A DNA stretch of 64,000 nt from positions 1-64,000 of the forward strand of contig DAOUET010000135.1 in NCBI GenBank assembly GCA_034430155.1, in the 5' to 3' direction. Position numbers and translations under genes: made by a program. The notes below the pieces were generated by a model. It saw only the letters and a list, made by a program, of their open reading frames with translations. It was not told the origin of the DNA and did not search any database. Below, in pieces: positions 17,984 to 26,009 of the stretch. The stretch is from DAOUET01 sp034430155 (GTDB taxonomy: Bacteria > Chloroflexota > Anaerolineae > Anaerolineales > UBA4823). The first letter of the stretch is position 1; every line of letters begins with the position of its first letter.

Positions 17984-19069
17984 TCAGCCGATCATATTGA
18001 TCGGGATTACGTTGCTTTGTTGTACTGCGGCAACACTTACTTTTGCGGCTATGTCTTCAGCAACTGCGATTAAAGCTCGGGCGACAGGCGAGTCAGGCTT
18101 GCTGATTACAACCGGCACACCCGTGTCTCCACCTTCTCGTACGGCTGGATCCATCGGCACCGCCCCGATAAAGGGAACGCCGCTTTCGTGGGCTAGTTTT
18201 TGACCTCCACCAGACCCAAATACATCCATGTGGGTGCCGTCTGGAAGTTCAAGATAGCTCATATTTTCCACGACACCAAAGACTGGCACATTCAGCTCCC
18301 GGAACATTTCAAGACCCCGTCTGGCATCATCCAAAGAGACCTGTTGAGGCAGGGTTACGATTATCCCACCGCTAAGTGGCATCGATTGAGCCAGACTCAA
18401 ACCAGCATCACCGGTTCCAGGTGGGAGGTCCACGATTAAATAATCTAATTCACCCCAGAACACATCGCTTAGAAACTGCCGGATGGCAGAATGTAGCATC
18501 GGACCACGCCAGATCAAAGGTTGGCCTGGCCTCACTAAAAAGCCAATCGACATCATCTTGACGCCGTAAGATTCGGCCGGTAAAAGCTTGCTATCCTTCG
18601 GGGGTGGTAAATGGTCAACCCCCATCATGGTGGGGATATTCGGTCCATAGATGTCAGCGTCCAACAAACCTACCTGCGCACCGCGTTGTGCCAGCACCAC
18701 AGCTACATTCACAGCCACCGTGCTCTTTCCCACACCACCTTTCCCAGAAGCCACTGCTACAGCATTCTTAATGGGCAACTGCAGGAGACCCCGTTGCCGT
18801 CCATCACTGGGAACACTGGAATCCATCTTAATTTCCACCGAAGAGACACCTGGCAATCCAGCTACTGCTTCCCTGGCTTCTCTCTCTATTTGAGTCCTCA
18901 AGGGGCAAGCTGGCGTAGTCAAAATAATTGCAAAACTCACCTTGCCCCCATCTATCTGTAAATCTCGTATCATATTCAAAGTGACCAAGTCTTTATCCAA
19001 TTCCGGCTCCTGCACCCTGCTAAGTGCAGCCATGATTGCATCCTGGTCGATTTTTTCTTCTCTAGCCAT
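17984..19069 (-). CDS. mrp: Mrp/ApbC-type P-loop ATPase, Fe-S carrier
   Basis: About 361 residues. An N-terminal MIP18/DUF59 domain (residues 1-90, with the conserved Cys in TPACPLR) precedes the deviant Walker A SGKGGVGKST and the switch motif DADIYGPNIPTMMG. Mrp/Nbp35 proteins bind and transfer Fe-S clusters to apo-enzymes. The segment ENMSYLELPDGTHMDVFG lacks the CxxC that bridges the cluster in ApbC, so cluster chemistry may differ. ATG 19069 has AGGA 8 nt upstream. Overlaps the preceding gene by 8 nt. Confidence 0.88.
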   Translation of the reverse strand: MAREEKIDQDAIMAALSRVQEPELDKDLVTLNMIRDLQIDGGKVSFAIILTTPACPLRTQIEREAREAVAGLPGVSSVEIKMDSSVPSDGRQRGLLQLPIKNAVAVASGKGGVGKSTVAVNVAVVLAQRGAQVGLLDADIYGPNIPTMMGVDHLPPPKDSKLLPAESYGVKMMSIGFLVRPGQPLIWRGPMLHSAIRQFLSDVFWGELDYLIVDLPPGTGDAGLSLAQSMPLSGGIIVTLPQQVSLDDARRGLEMFRELNVPVFGVVENMSYLELPDGTHMDVFGSGGGQKLAHESGVPFIGAVPMDPAVREGGDTGVPVVISKPDSPVARALIAVAEDIAAKVSVAAVQQSNVIPINMIG

Positions 19070-19466
19070 ACATATCATCCTTTAATACATGCTTAAATCC
19101 ATCGATCTGTTTATCACACAAATAACGATCGATTTCCTGTCTGGCATCCACAAACAAATCCAAAAGTTCTAAATCGCTTCCTTGAAAACGACGCACCGCC
19201 TGTCTGGCGCATTCTGTACATCCACGCATCGCTCGATAAGAATCGGCACTACACGAAACACAGCCACTCAAACGAATCATAAAGAGCACAAAGGCACAAC
19301 GCTCAGGATCAAGCGGGTCTTTTTCTAACAATCCATCCACGAAATCATGCCAAATCGCGCCTCGCAAGTTTCGCAATGAGGGGATTACACGTGGCGGAAA
19401 CAGTATTTCTGTATCGCTATTGTACATCGAATCAAAGATTGACGGTTTAACCCGATCCGCACACAT
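19062..19466 (-). CDS. Unknown cysteine-containing protein between nuoI and mrp
   Basis: A 134-residue soluble protein that I do not recognise. It has a cysteine cluster (CVSCSADSYRAMRGCTECA, about 83-101) plus further Cys residues, and a helical C-terminal half. Coupling with mrp (8-nt overlap) and nuoI (64-nt gap) suggests a role in Fe-S cluster delivery or complex I assembly; that is inference from neighbourhood. GAGG lies 12 nt upstream of ATG 19466. A zinc-binding fold is the main alternative. Confidence 0.55.
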   Translation of the reverse strand: MCADRVKPSIFDSMYNSDTEILFPPRVIPSLRNLRGAIWHDFVDGLLEKDPLDPERCAFVLFMIRLSGCVSCSADSYRAMRGCTECARQAVRRFQGSDLELLDLFVDARQEIDRYLCDKQIDGFKHVLKDDMYG

Positions 19467-19529
19467 ACAAAAGATCTACCTCATGTTGTTTTTACAATCG
19501 CTCTTCGTTCTCATCATCGTAAGGAATGG

Positions 19530-20150
19530 CTAACTTTTCTCTCGTGCAGCTTTCCTGGCTGCTTTGGCAGCTTCCGCTTCTGCTCGAGCAGCTTCTTCGC
19601 GAGCGTAATTCTTTGGACGGATCGAAGCATAATAAGAAACTGGACGCGATAGCTTCTCCTTGTTGTAGATATTCCGGCTGTGGCGGTCATAAACCGACAG
19701 TTCGTAATCGTGGTCCATTTTAATTGCGTCGAATGGACAATATTCAGCGCACAACCCACAGTTCATGCAAATATCAACATCGATATAGAATTCTTCTGGC
19801 TCAGGGACCGGTCGGCCGGTTTTTGGATCGTTGGTACGCACAATCCATATACATTGAGGCGGGCATACCTTGGCACAAATGCCACAAGAAGTACAGCGAT
19901 CTTGCTGCTTTCCATTTCCATCCTCCTCATAAATCAAGAAGGGGATGAAGCGAAATTCCTCGGGGACTGGCAGTTTCTCCTCTGGATACTGAACCGTAAA
20001 AATCCCATCGGTTTTCGTGCTCGAACGATGGGCAATACCTTCAGCAGAATAATATCGATTTTTGCCCAACCATTTCAGATCATCCAGGTATGTTCCAATA
20101 AAATGCCTAAAAGTTACGCCTAATCCTCTTAAAATTCCCTTTCCGTACAT
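19530..20150 (-). CDS. nuoI: NADH-quinone oxidoreductase subunit I (NuoI-like)
   Basis: A 206-residue 8Fe ferredoxin-like subunit with two CxxCxxCxxxCP clusters: CTSCGICAKVCPP and CMNCGLCAEYCPF. These carry electrons from the hydrophilic arm toward N2 in NuoB. The C-terminus is an alanine/charged tail (REEAARAEAEAAKAARKAA) of about 30 residues, not usual for NuoI. The GGAG seven nt before ATG 20150 is good. NuoH, normally between NuoD and NuoI, is absent: only 140 bp separates this gene from nuoCD. Confidence 0.85.
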   Translation of the reverse strand: MYGKGILRGLGVTFRHFIGTYLDDLKWLGKNRYYSAEGIAHRSSTKTDGIFTVQYPEEKLPVPEEFRFIPFLIYEEDGNGKQQDRCTSCGICAKVCPPQCIWIVRTNDPKTGRPVPEPEEFYIDVDICMNCGLCAEYCPFDAIKMDHDYELSVYDRHSRNIYNKEKLSRPVSYYASIRPKNYAREEAARAEAEAAKAARKAAREKS

Positions 20151-20290
20151 AAATTAACTCCGTTTACGGTCAATGTTGGATAAATCTTATGGTTCCTTAT
20201 CGAACTGTAATTTCGACATCTCCATTCTATTTGGGGTTAAGGATAACCTGATGAGGTCTCCAGGTTGATCCAGTAAATAGTTATTTATTA

Positions 20291-22036
20291 TCAACGATCC
20301 GTCTCCCCCAAGACGATATCAATTGATCCTAATATGGCCACCACATCTGCGATCTTGTTTCCTCTGCACATTTCGTTCATCGCTGTCAGGTTGATAAATG
20401 ATGGTGCCCTGACGTGATATCGCCATGGGTTTGGTTTACCATTCGAAACCACGTAAAAACCCAATTCCCCTTTGGGTCCCTCCACTCGACCATAAGCCTC
20501 ACCGGCAGGTACTCTAACCTGATATTGAGGTTTTCCTTCCTGGATAGGTCCTGCTGGCATATCGCTTACCACCTGCTCCAGGATTCGCAGGCTTTGGCGG
20601 ATCTCATCCATCCTGATCAGGTACCGGTCATATACATCGCCATGGTAGCGAACTGCTACATCGAAATCGAACCGGTCGTAAATGCCATAAGGGTCTGCTC
20701 TCCGCACATCGTACGGAACGCCTGAGGCTCGTAAGACCGGTCCAGCAGCCGAGTAAGCAATGGCTTGTTCAGGCGTCAAGATTCCCACTCCTTCGCATCG
20801 AGTGCGAATGATCTCGTTTTGGGTCAAGAAAGCGTCCAGCTCATCAATTTTACGGGGGAGGCGGTCGAAGACCAACTCACGGATTTTTTCAAAAACACCC
20901 TCCGGGAGATCGCGGGCGACCCCACCAAAACGAAAATAATTGCACATCATCCGAGAGCCGGCGACTGCTTCAAAAATATCTAATATCAGTTCTCGTTCCT
21001 CGATGGCATATAAGGCTGGCGTAAAAAAGGCGCCTAAATCGTTTAATAAAAACCCAATTGCCCAAACATGGTTGCTGATACGGGTTAATTCCGCCATCAT
21101 TATACGAAGATATTCAGCGCGTTCGGGAGGGGTAACTCCCATCAACTTCTCTACTGCCAGTGCGTAGCCGAAATTATTGCTCATCGAAGACAGATAATCC
21201 AGGCGATCGGTGAAAGGCATATTCATGAGAAAAGTATTGCGTTCACCGATCTTTTCATGGTTTCTGTGCAGATAACCCATCACTGGTTCCAGATCCATGA
21301 TGGTTTCACCTTCCAACCGGACGACCATGCGGAATACCCCATGGGTAGAAGGATGTTGCGGTCCTAGATTGACCACCAGATGGTCAGTGCTTATTGCAGT
21401 TTCACTTACAGGATGTTCGATCTTGCCAACGCCGGCATAAATAGCCGCATCCCCTATGGGAGTCCAGGTATCAGGGTTGAAATCAGCCGGATAATCCACA
21501 TTTTTATGAAATACATTTTTATCCTCGGCTCTAGAGACGTGTCCATCAGGCCAGCGGCTTTTGAATGGTTTGCCATCCTCTTCGTGATATGCTTCTCGCC
21601 AGTCTTTTCTTAGCGGGTGACCGTGAAAGCCTTCCCACATCAAAATGCGCTTGAGATTCGGGTGGTCCTCAAATAGGATGCCAAGTAAATCCCATGCTTC
21701 CCGTTCCTGAAAATCAGCACCTGGAAAAACGGAAACAAGGGAAGGCACTACCGGATGCTCTCTTGAAACCTGAACTTTTAATACCAATGCCGGTCCCCCG
21801 GTGCTTCTATAAGCATGGTACACCACTTCCATCTGATTATCCGGGAAATAATCCACACCTGTCACCGAGGAGAGGAAATCATAACCTAGCTCATCACGCA
21901 AGGTGGTAGCGCATGACACCAAGTCCTCAGCATTAACCACATATCCTTCGTAACCCTTACGTTCGTCGACGGTCACAACTCCAGGAAATCGTCTTTCTAA
22001 GTCTGATTTTTCTTGGATAAGTATTTCTTCATTCAT
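20291..22036 (-). CDS. nuoCD: NADH-quinone oxidoreductase fused subunit C/D
   Basis: A 581-residue fusion. Residues 1-190 match NuoC (ERRFPGVV, DYFPDNQMEVVYH, FPGADFQEREAWDLLGI). Residues 210-581 match NuoD (NLGPQHPSTHGVFRMVVRLEGE, MGYLHRNHEKIGE, DPYGIYDRFDFDV, VRAPSFINL). It forms part of the quinone-reducing module next to NuoB. C/D fusions occur in several phyla. The gene starts 14 nt after the nuoB stop with GGAG seven nt upstream of ATG. Confidence 0.92.
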   Translation of the reverse strand: MNEEILIQEKSDLERRFPGVVTVDERKGYEGYVVNAEDLVSCATTLRDELGYDFLSSVTGVDYFPDNQMEVVYHAYRSTGGPALVLKVQVSREHPVVPSLVSVFPGADFQEREAWDLLGILFEDHPNLKRILMWEGFHGHPLRKDWREAYHEEDGKPFKSRWPDGHVSRAEDKNVFHKNVDYPADFNPDTWTPIGDAAIYAGVGKIEHPVSETAISTDHLVVNLGPQHPSTHGVFRMVVRLEGETIMDLEPVMGYLHRNHEKIGERNTFLMNMPFTDRLDYLSSMSNNFGYALAVEKLMGVTPPERAEYLRIMMAELTRISNHVWAIGFLLNDLGAFFTPALYAIEERELILDIFEAVAGSRMMCNYFRFGGVARDLPEGVFEKIRELVFDRLPRKIDELDAFLTQNEIIRTRCEGVGILTPEQAIAYSAAGPVLRASGVPYDVRRADPYGIYDRFDFDVAVRYHGDVYDRYLIRMDEIRQSLRILEQVVSDMPAGPIQEGKPQYQVRVPAGEAYGRVEGPKGELGFYVVSNGKPNPWRYHVRAPSFINLTAMNEMCRGNKIADVVAILGSIDIVLGETDR

Positions 22037-22050
22037 AGGATCGCTCCGGT

Positions 22051-22713
22051 TCAGGCCTCTTCTTTTTCAATAACCGGTTGCTCACCGAGGGGTTGATCAG
22101 CCTTTTCACGAGCAAAATTCTTGATGGCCGTATATTCTCGTGGATCCATGATATCGGGGCCGAGCACTGGAACAGGGATCGGCTCTAGAGGTTCTCGGCG
22201 ATACCATCGTACCGTCTTGATTGATTGCGTATCGATTTTTTCCTGCAGCTTTATCAATCCATGGAGCAGCGCCTGCGGGGTTGGGGGGCAACCCGGTATA
22301 TATACATCCACTGGCACAAACTTATCCACTCCCGAAACCACGTTATAGCCCTCTTTGAAGGGACCACCACCCGATGCACACGCCCCCATAGCTACCACAT
22401 ATTTCGGTTCTGGCATTTGGTTGTACAGGCGAACGATTTGCGGGATCATCTTCTTGGTAACTGTTCCCGAGACGATCATCATATCGCTCTGCCGGGGGCT
22501 TGGTCGCATAATCTCCATACCAAAACGGGCAAAATCGTAACGACTTGCGGCGGTGCAGATCATCTCGATAGCACAACAAGCCAAACCGAACATCATCGGC
22601 CAAAGCGATGATCGGCGTCCCCAGTTATAAATCTTATCCAGGGTGGTTATAGCCACCTGACCCTGCATCTCAGGGGGAATATCGTAGCCAGGAGAATTAA
22701 TATCATCCGTCAT
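22051..22713 (-). CDS. nuoB: NADH-quinone oxidoreductase subunit B
   Basis: A 220-residue NuoB. FGLACCAIEM, GACASGGGPF and IPGCPPTPQALLHGL hold the four cysteines binding cluster N2, the last Fe-S centre before quinone. GGAGG is ten nt upstream. The start overlaps the iscX stop as ATGA, suggesting translational coupling between an Fe-S assembly factor and an Fe-S subunit. No nuoA, nuoH or nuoJ-N is present in the window, so the rest of complex I must be elsewhere or this is a reduced complex. Confidence 0.92.
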   Translation of the reverse strand: MTDDINSPGYDIPPEMQGQVAITTLDKIYNWGRRSSLWPMMFGLACCAIEMICTAASRYDFARFGMEIMRPSPRQSDMMIVSGTVTKKMIPQIVRLYNQMPEPKYVVAMGACASGGGPFKEGYNVVSGVDKFVPVDVYIPGCPPTPQALLHGLIKLQEKIDTQSIKTVRWYRREPLEPIPVPVLGPDIMDPREYTAIKNFAREKADQPLGEQPVIEKEEA

Positions 22714-22922
22714 AAGGAATTTACCTCCTCATACCATTCTTGATATATGGCTGCCAAAATGCCATCATTAGCTAATTCCGGCTCATCGTCGAAGTCAGGT
22801 AAAGCGACTGTCCATTGAAAGATCATATTTAAGGAGACATCTTCTAATTCAACCTGGGGATATTTATCAATTAAAGATCGAGCAATAGCGAAAGAATCTT
22901 CCCAGAAAAGTGGATTTTGCAT
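22710..22922 (-). CDS. iscX: IscX/YfhJ-like Fe-S assembly regulator
   Basis: About 70 residues matching IscX: an N-terminal W(E)DSFAIARSLIDKYP, VSLNMIFQW, LPDFDDEPELANDGILAAIYQEWYEE. IscX binds IscS and ferrous iron and tunes the rate of cluster assembly. Acidic surface residues of the family are present. GGAG eight nt before ATG 22922 supports this start rather than the upstream ATG at 22931. It is the first gene of the minus-strand run. The rest of an isc operon is not in the window. Confidence 0.82.
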   Translation of the reverse strand: MQNPLFWEDSFAIARSLIDKYPQVELEDVSLNMIFQWTVALPDFDDEPELANDGILAAIYQEWYEEVNSL

Positions 22923-22950
22923 ATTAATCACTCCGGTGCTAAACCCTGTT

Positions 22951-22978
22951 ATTATACCTTAGGGGCAATTCCTGTCAA
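22951..22978 (-). promoter_or_regulatory. Consensus sigma70 promoter of the iscX-nuo-mrp run
   Basis: On the minus strand TTGACA (22978-22973), a 16-nt spacer and TATAAT (22956-22951). Transcription would begin about 22944, giving a short leader to iscX at 22922. It lies back to back with the promoter of the divergent regulator. Confidence 0.75.
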
Positions 22979-22983
22979 TGCAT

Positions 22984-23011
22984 ATTAACGCAAATTATTA
23001 TTTGCGTTAAT
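22984..23011. promoter_or_regulatory. Perfect 28-bp palindrome, candidate operator between divergent genes
   Basis: ATTAACGCAAAT (22984-22995) and ATTTGCGTTAAT (23000-23011) are exact inverse complements separated by TATT. The right arm overlaps the -35 region of the regulator gene promoter, and the left arm ends just upstream of the TTGACA of the iscX promoter. This is a convincing binding site for a dimeric regulator, most simply the product of the adjacent gene at 23036. Confidence 0.75.
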
Positions 23012-23028
23012 TATTTAAAAGGTATAAT
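23002..23028 (+). promoter_or_regulatory. Promoter of the Fe-S-type regulator gene, probably leaderless
   Basis: TATAAT at 23023-23028 with a weak -35 TTGCGT at 23002-23007 (15-nt spacer). The ATG at 23036 begins 7 nt after the -10 box, so the message would start at or next to the start codon and have no ribosome binding site. Confidence 0.6.
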
Positions 23029-23035
23029 ACCGATT

Positions 23036-23641
23036 ATGAAAAGCACGCGCCAGCGTCTAATCGAATATTTGGAAACCCGCAATGTGGCTACACCGCTTGA
23101 ATTAAGCCACGCCCTTCAGGTTACAGCTGCAGACGTACGCCATCACTTGGCGGTTTTACGAGAAGAAGGCTTCGTGGAAGTCGTGGGCGAACGAAGACCT
23201 AAAGGTCGCGGTCGGCCTGGTCAGCTCTATAGCCTTTCTCAACAATCCTTGGATGATAATCTTGATTTATTGATAGGTATTCTTCTAAGTGAACTGATAG
23301 GAGAATCTATATGCTCATCAGAGGCAGCCCTGAGACGCATTGCAGCAGGCTTAATGGGCAAATCCAGGTCATATGGCAATCTGACCCAACGCCTTTATCT
23401 GACTATTTCACGGCTTAACCAATTGAATTACCAGGCGCGGTGGGAAGCTCACTCCGAGGCACCACGGGTAGTCTTAGGTCGCTGCCCTTATGCCAGGATC
23501 ATTGCCGCCCATCCAGAATTGTGCCAGATGGATACGATTTTATTAAATGACATGCTGGATAACCCCGTCGAACAAATTGCTAAACTCGCTAAGGACGATC
23601 GCGGTGCGACTTATTGTTTATTTTTAGTAGATATCAAGTGA
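23036..23641 (+). CDS. ArsR/SufR-like winged-helix regulator with C-terminal cysteines
   Basis: A 201-residue regulator. The first 75 residues form a winged helix (TPLELSHALQVTAADVRHHLAVLREEGFVEV, then the wing GRPGQLYSLS). The C-terminal half has GRCPYARIIAAHPELCQ and GATYCLFLVDI, three cysteines spaced as in SufR-type Fe-S cluster sensors. It is divergent from iscX-nuoB-nuoCD-nuoI-mrp and shares a perfect palindrome with it, so it probably represses or activates that run according to Fe-S status. Ligand identity is inferred; a thiol or redox switch is possible. Confidence 0.78.
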   Translation: MKSTRQRLIEYLETRNVATPLELSHALQVTAADVRHHLAVLREEGFVEVVGERRPKGRGRPGQLYSLSQQSLDDNLDLLIGILLSELIGESICSSEAALRRIAAGLMGKSRSYGNLTQRLYLTISRLNQLNYQARWEAHSEAPRVVLGRCPYARIIAAHPELCQMDTILLNDMLDNPVEQIAKLAKDDRGATYCLFLVDIK

Positions 23642-23661
23642 ATTATCCCATTATGAGGTGG

Positions 23662-23691
23662 TTAACACGTTTTTATGAGGACTTTTGTATA
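23662..23691 (+). promoter_or_regulatory. Candidate promoter of the four-subunit oxidoreductase operon
   Basis: TTAACA (23662-23667), an 18-nt spacer and TGTATA (23686-23691), about 107 nt before the ferredoxin-subunit start. A small ATGACaGTCAT palindrome follows at 23700-23710. By-eye prediction only. Confidence 0.3.
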
Positions 23692-23798
23692 GTTGATATA
23701 TGACAGTCATCACTTCCCAAAGATGCCAAATGTAATAATAATAAAGATGACAATATTCACCAGAGTTTATCCAACTTCTCGGAAATGGAGGTCGCTTT

Positions 23799-24044
23799 AT
23801 GCCAGTTAAGGGATGGATTGAAGTCAGTGATAAATATTGTAAAGGCTGTGATCTTTGTGTGAACGCCTGTCCTCAAGACGTTCTAGGCTTAGATTTAGAG
23901 CATTTGACCTCAAAGGGATATCATCCAGCTTACTTAATATCCGAGGGCTGTACCGGTTGTGGCATATGCGCTATCGTATGCCCTGAAGCTGCCCTGACAG
24001 TATTTCGCGAGATGCACGCCCGTGCTGCTCGTACTGCAGTTTAG
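23799..24044 (+). CDS. 2-oxoacid:ferredoxin oxidoreductase, ferredoxin (delta) subunit
   Basis: An 81-residue protein with two 4Fe-4S motifs, CKGCDLCVNACP and CTGCGICAIVCP, and the KGWIEV opening seen in OorD/KorD-type delta subunits. It passes electrons from the TPP site to external ferredoxin. GGAGG sits seven nt before the ATG. The order here, delta-alpha-beta-gamma, is the same as in oorDABC operons for 2-oxoglutarate oxidation, so an analogous enzyme is likely. Confidence 0.9.
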   Translation: MPVKGWIEVSDKYCKGCDLCVNACPQDVLGLDLEHLTSKGYHPAYLISEGCTGCGICAIVCPEAALTVFREMHARAARTAV

Positions 24045-24054
24045 GAGGGAAGAC

Positions 24055-25188
24055 ATGCCTCGTGAGCTTCTAAAAGGAAATGTCGCCATGGCTGAAGCTG
24101 CCATCCGTGCAGGCTTGCAGGCCTACTTTGGTTATCCCATAACTCCACAGACAGAGCTACTTGAATGGATGGCGAAACGAATGCCGGAACTCGGTCGCAC
24201 ATTCTTACAGGCTGAAAGCGAAGTGGCTGCGATCAATATGGTTTATGGCGCAGCCTGCACCGGTATACGGGTGATGAGTTCCTCTTCCAGCCCCGGTGTA
24301 AGTTTAATGATGGAAGGTCTATCCTATATCGCTGGTACAGAAGTGCCGGTGGTTTTAATTGATGTCGTGCGCGGCGGTCCAGGATTAGGAAATATCGCCC
24401 CCTCCCAAGGAGATTACAATCAAATAGTGCATGGCGGTGGCCATGGAGACTACCACCCTATCGTATTAGCGCCTGCCAGCGTGCAAGAAGCGATCGACCT
24501 AACCGTATTGGCTTTTGATCTCGCCGAGAAATACCGCTCTATCGTGATTGTGATGGCAGACGGCAGTATAGGACAAATGATGGAACCAGCCGAATTACCG
24601 CCCATGCACCCGCTTCCTAAAGAATATCCAGATTGGGCAGTACGCGGGGCAATAGGTCGTGACCGTCGCATCTTGAGCTCAATTTACATTGACCCTCAAG
24701 ATGAAGAAGTTGTCAATTTCAGGTTGATGGAACGTTGGAATGAAATCGGAGAAAACGAAGTTCGCTACCGGGAATATTTCCTTGAGGATGCAGATATCGT
24801 CATCGTAGGATTTGGAACGGCAGGGCGAGTGGCTTTATCAGCTGTACGGGCAGCCCATTCGCAAGGGATCCGTGTCGGCCTTCTCCGCCCCATATCACTC
24901 AGTCCTTTTCCTTATGCAAAGATCGAAGATATTGCTAACCGAGCAAAAACCATTTTGGTGACAGAGATGAACAGCGGTCAAATGTTAGATGACGTGTTGC
25001 GGGCAGTGAGAGGAAGGATCCCAGTAGAGTTCTACGGGCGTATGGGAGGCATGATGCCTTTTCCAGACGAAATCACCGCAGAGATCCAACGCTTAGCCAC
25101 TCAAACCCCAGTTCCGGATGGAGACCCCCGCAAACAGTGGATGGAGCGATTTGGAATTACCTTGCATGGCTTGAAATCGAATAATTAA
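24055..25188 (+). CDS. 2-oxoacid:ferredoxin oxidoreductase, alpha subunit (OorA/VorB-like)
   Basis: A 377-residue alpha subunit: GNVAMAEAAIRAGLQAYFGYPITPQTEL, LQAESEVAAINMVYGA, SSSSPGVSLMMEG and VEFYGRMGGMMP are typical of OorA/VorB. It binds the pyrimidine part of TPP and the 2-oxoacid. GGAGGG, starting within the preceding stop codon, lies 5 nt before ATG 24055; the longer frame from 24022 would overlap the delta subunit. Substrate (2-oxoglutarate or branched 2-oxoacids) is uncertain. Confidence 0.9.
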   Translation: MPRELLKGNVAMAEAAIRAGLQAYFGYPITPQTELLEWMAKRMPELGRTFLQAESEVAAINMVYGAACTGIRVMSSSSSPGVSLMMEGLSYIAGTEVPVVLIDVVRGGPGLGNIAPSQGDYNQIVHGGGHGDYHPIVLAPASVQEAIDLTVLAFDLAEKYRSIVIVMADGSIGQMMEPAELPPMHPLPKEYPDWAVRGAIGRDRRILSSIYIDPQDEEVVNFRLMERWNEIGENEVRYREYFLEDADIVIVGFGTAGRVALSAVRAAHSQGIRVGLLRPISLSPFPYAKIEDIANRAKTILVTEMNSGQMLDDVLRAVRGRIPVEFYGRMGGMMPFPDEITAEIQRLATQTPVPDGDPRKQWMERFGITLHGLKSNN

Positions 25189-25205
25189 CCAGGGAGAGAG
25201 AACCA

Positions 25206-25985
25206 ATGGTATCGACTGCACCCTTTGAAACGGTTTACCAGCGCCCAGAGTCACTGACCGATTTTCCCACTCATTATTGCCCCGGGTGTACCCACGGTAT
25301 AGCTCATCGACTGATAGCTGAAGTACTTGATGAAATGGGATTGCGTGAAAATACAATCGGCGTTGCTCCGGTTGGTTGTGCTGTATTTGCATACAATTAC
25401 TTTGATTGTGATTTCGTTGAAGCAGCCCATGGTCGGGCGCCAGCTATGGCTACCGGCATTAAACGGGTATTGCCAGACCGGACGGTATTCACCTATCAGG
25501 GCGATGGCGATTTGGCTTCAATTGGCATGGCTGAAATTATCCATGCTGCTGCTAGAGGTGAAAACATCACTGTCATATTCATCAACAATGCCATTTATGG
25601 CATGACTGGCGGGCAGATGGCACCAACCACACTTCCCGGCCAGAAGACTACCTCCTCCCCCAATGGACGTGATGTCGAACAAATGGGGTTTCCCATCCGA
25701 ATGGCGGAAATCCTCTGCACGCTCGATGGGGCTGGTTATGTTGTGCGCCGTAGCCTGCATGATCCCAAAAATATCCGCTTGGCCAAAAAAGCAATTCGTT
25801 TAGCCTTCGAAGCCCAGCAAAGGGGTTTGGGTTTCTCTCTGGTTGAACTGCTTTCTACCTGTCCAACCAACTGGGGCATGACCCCGCTCGAATCACTCCA
25901 CTGGGTAGAGCAACATATGGTACCTTTTTACCCTTTGGAGGACTTCAAAGTCTCTCCAACTCTGGCTGGGCTTCGTGTCAGATAA
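25206..25985 (+). CDS. 2-oxoacid:ferredoxin oxidoreductase, beta subunit
   Basis: A 259-residue TPP-binding subunit: YCPGCTHGIAHRL with the Cys pair, APVGCAVF, and TYQGDGDLASIGMAE (GDG TPP motif) followed by INNAIYGMTGGQMAPTT. It is the catalytic half of the enzyme with the alpha subunit just upstream (17-nt gap). It is clearly a different lineage from the korB-like gene at 10390, so the organism has at least two 2-oxoacid oxidoreductases. Confidence 0.92.
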   Translation: MVSTAPFETVYQRPESLTDFPTHYCPGCTHGIAHRLIAEVLDEMGLRENTIGVAPVGCAVFAYNYFDCDFVEAAHGRAPAMATGIKRVLPDRTVFTYQGDGDLASIGMAEIIHAAARGENITVIFINNAIYGMTGGQMAPTTLPGQKTTSSPNGRDVEQMGFPIRMAEILCTLDGAGYVVRRSLHDPKNIRLAKKAIRLAFEAQQRGLGFSLVELLSTCPTNWGMTPLESLHWVEQHMVPFYPLEDFKVSPTLAGLRVR

Positions 25986-26009
25986 AGCAAGGATGGAGGA
26001 TCAACAATA

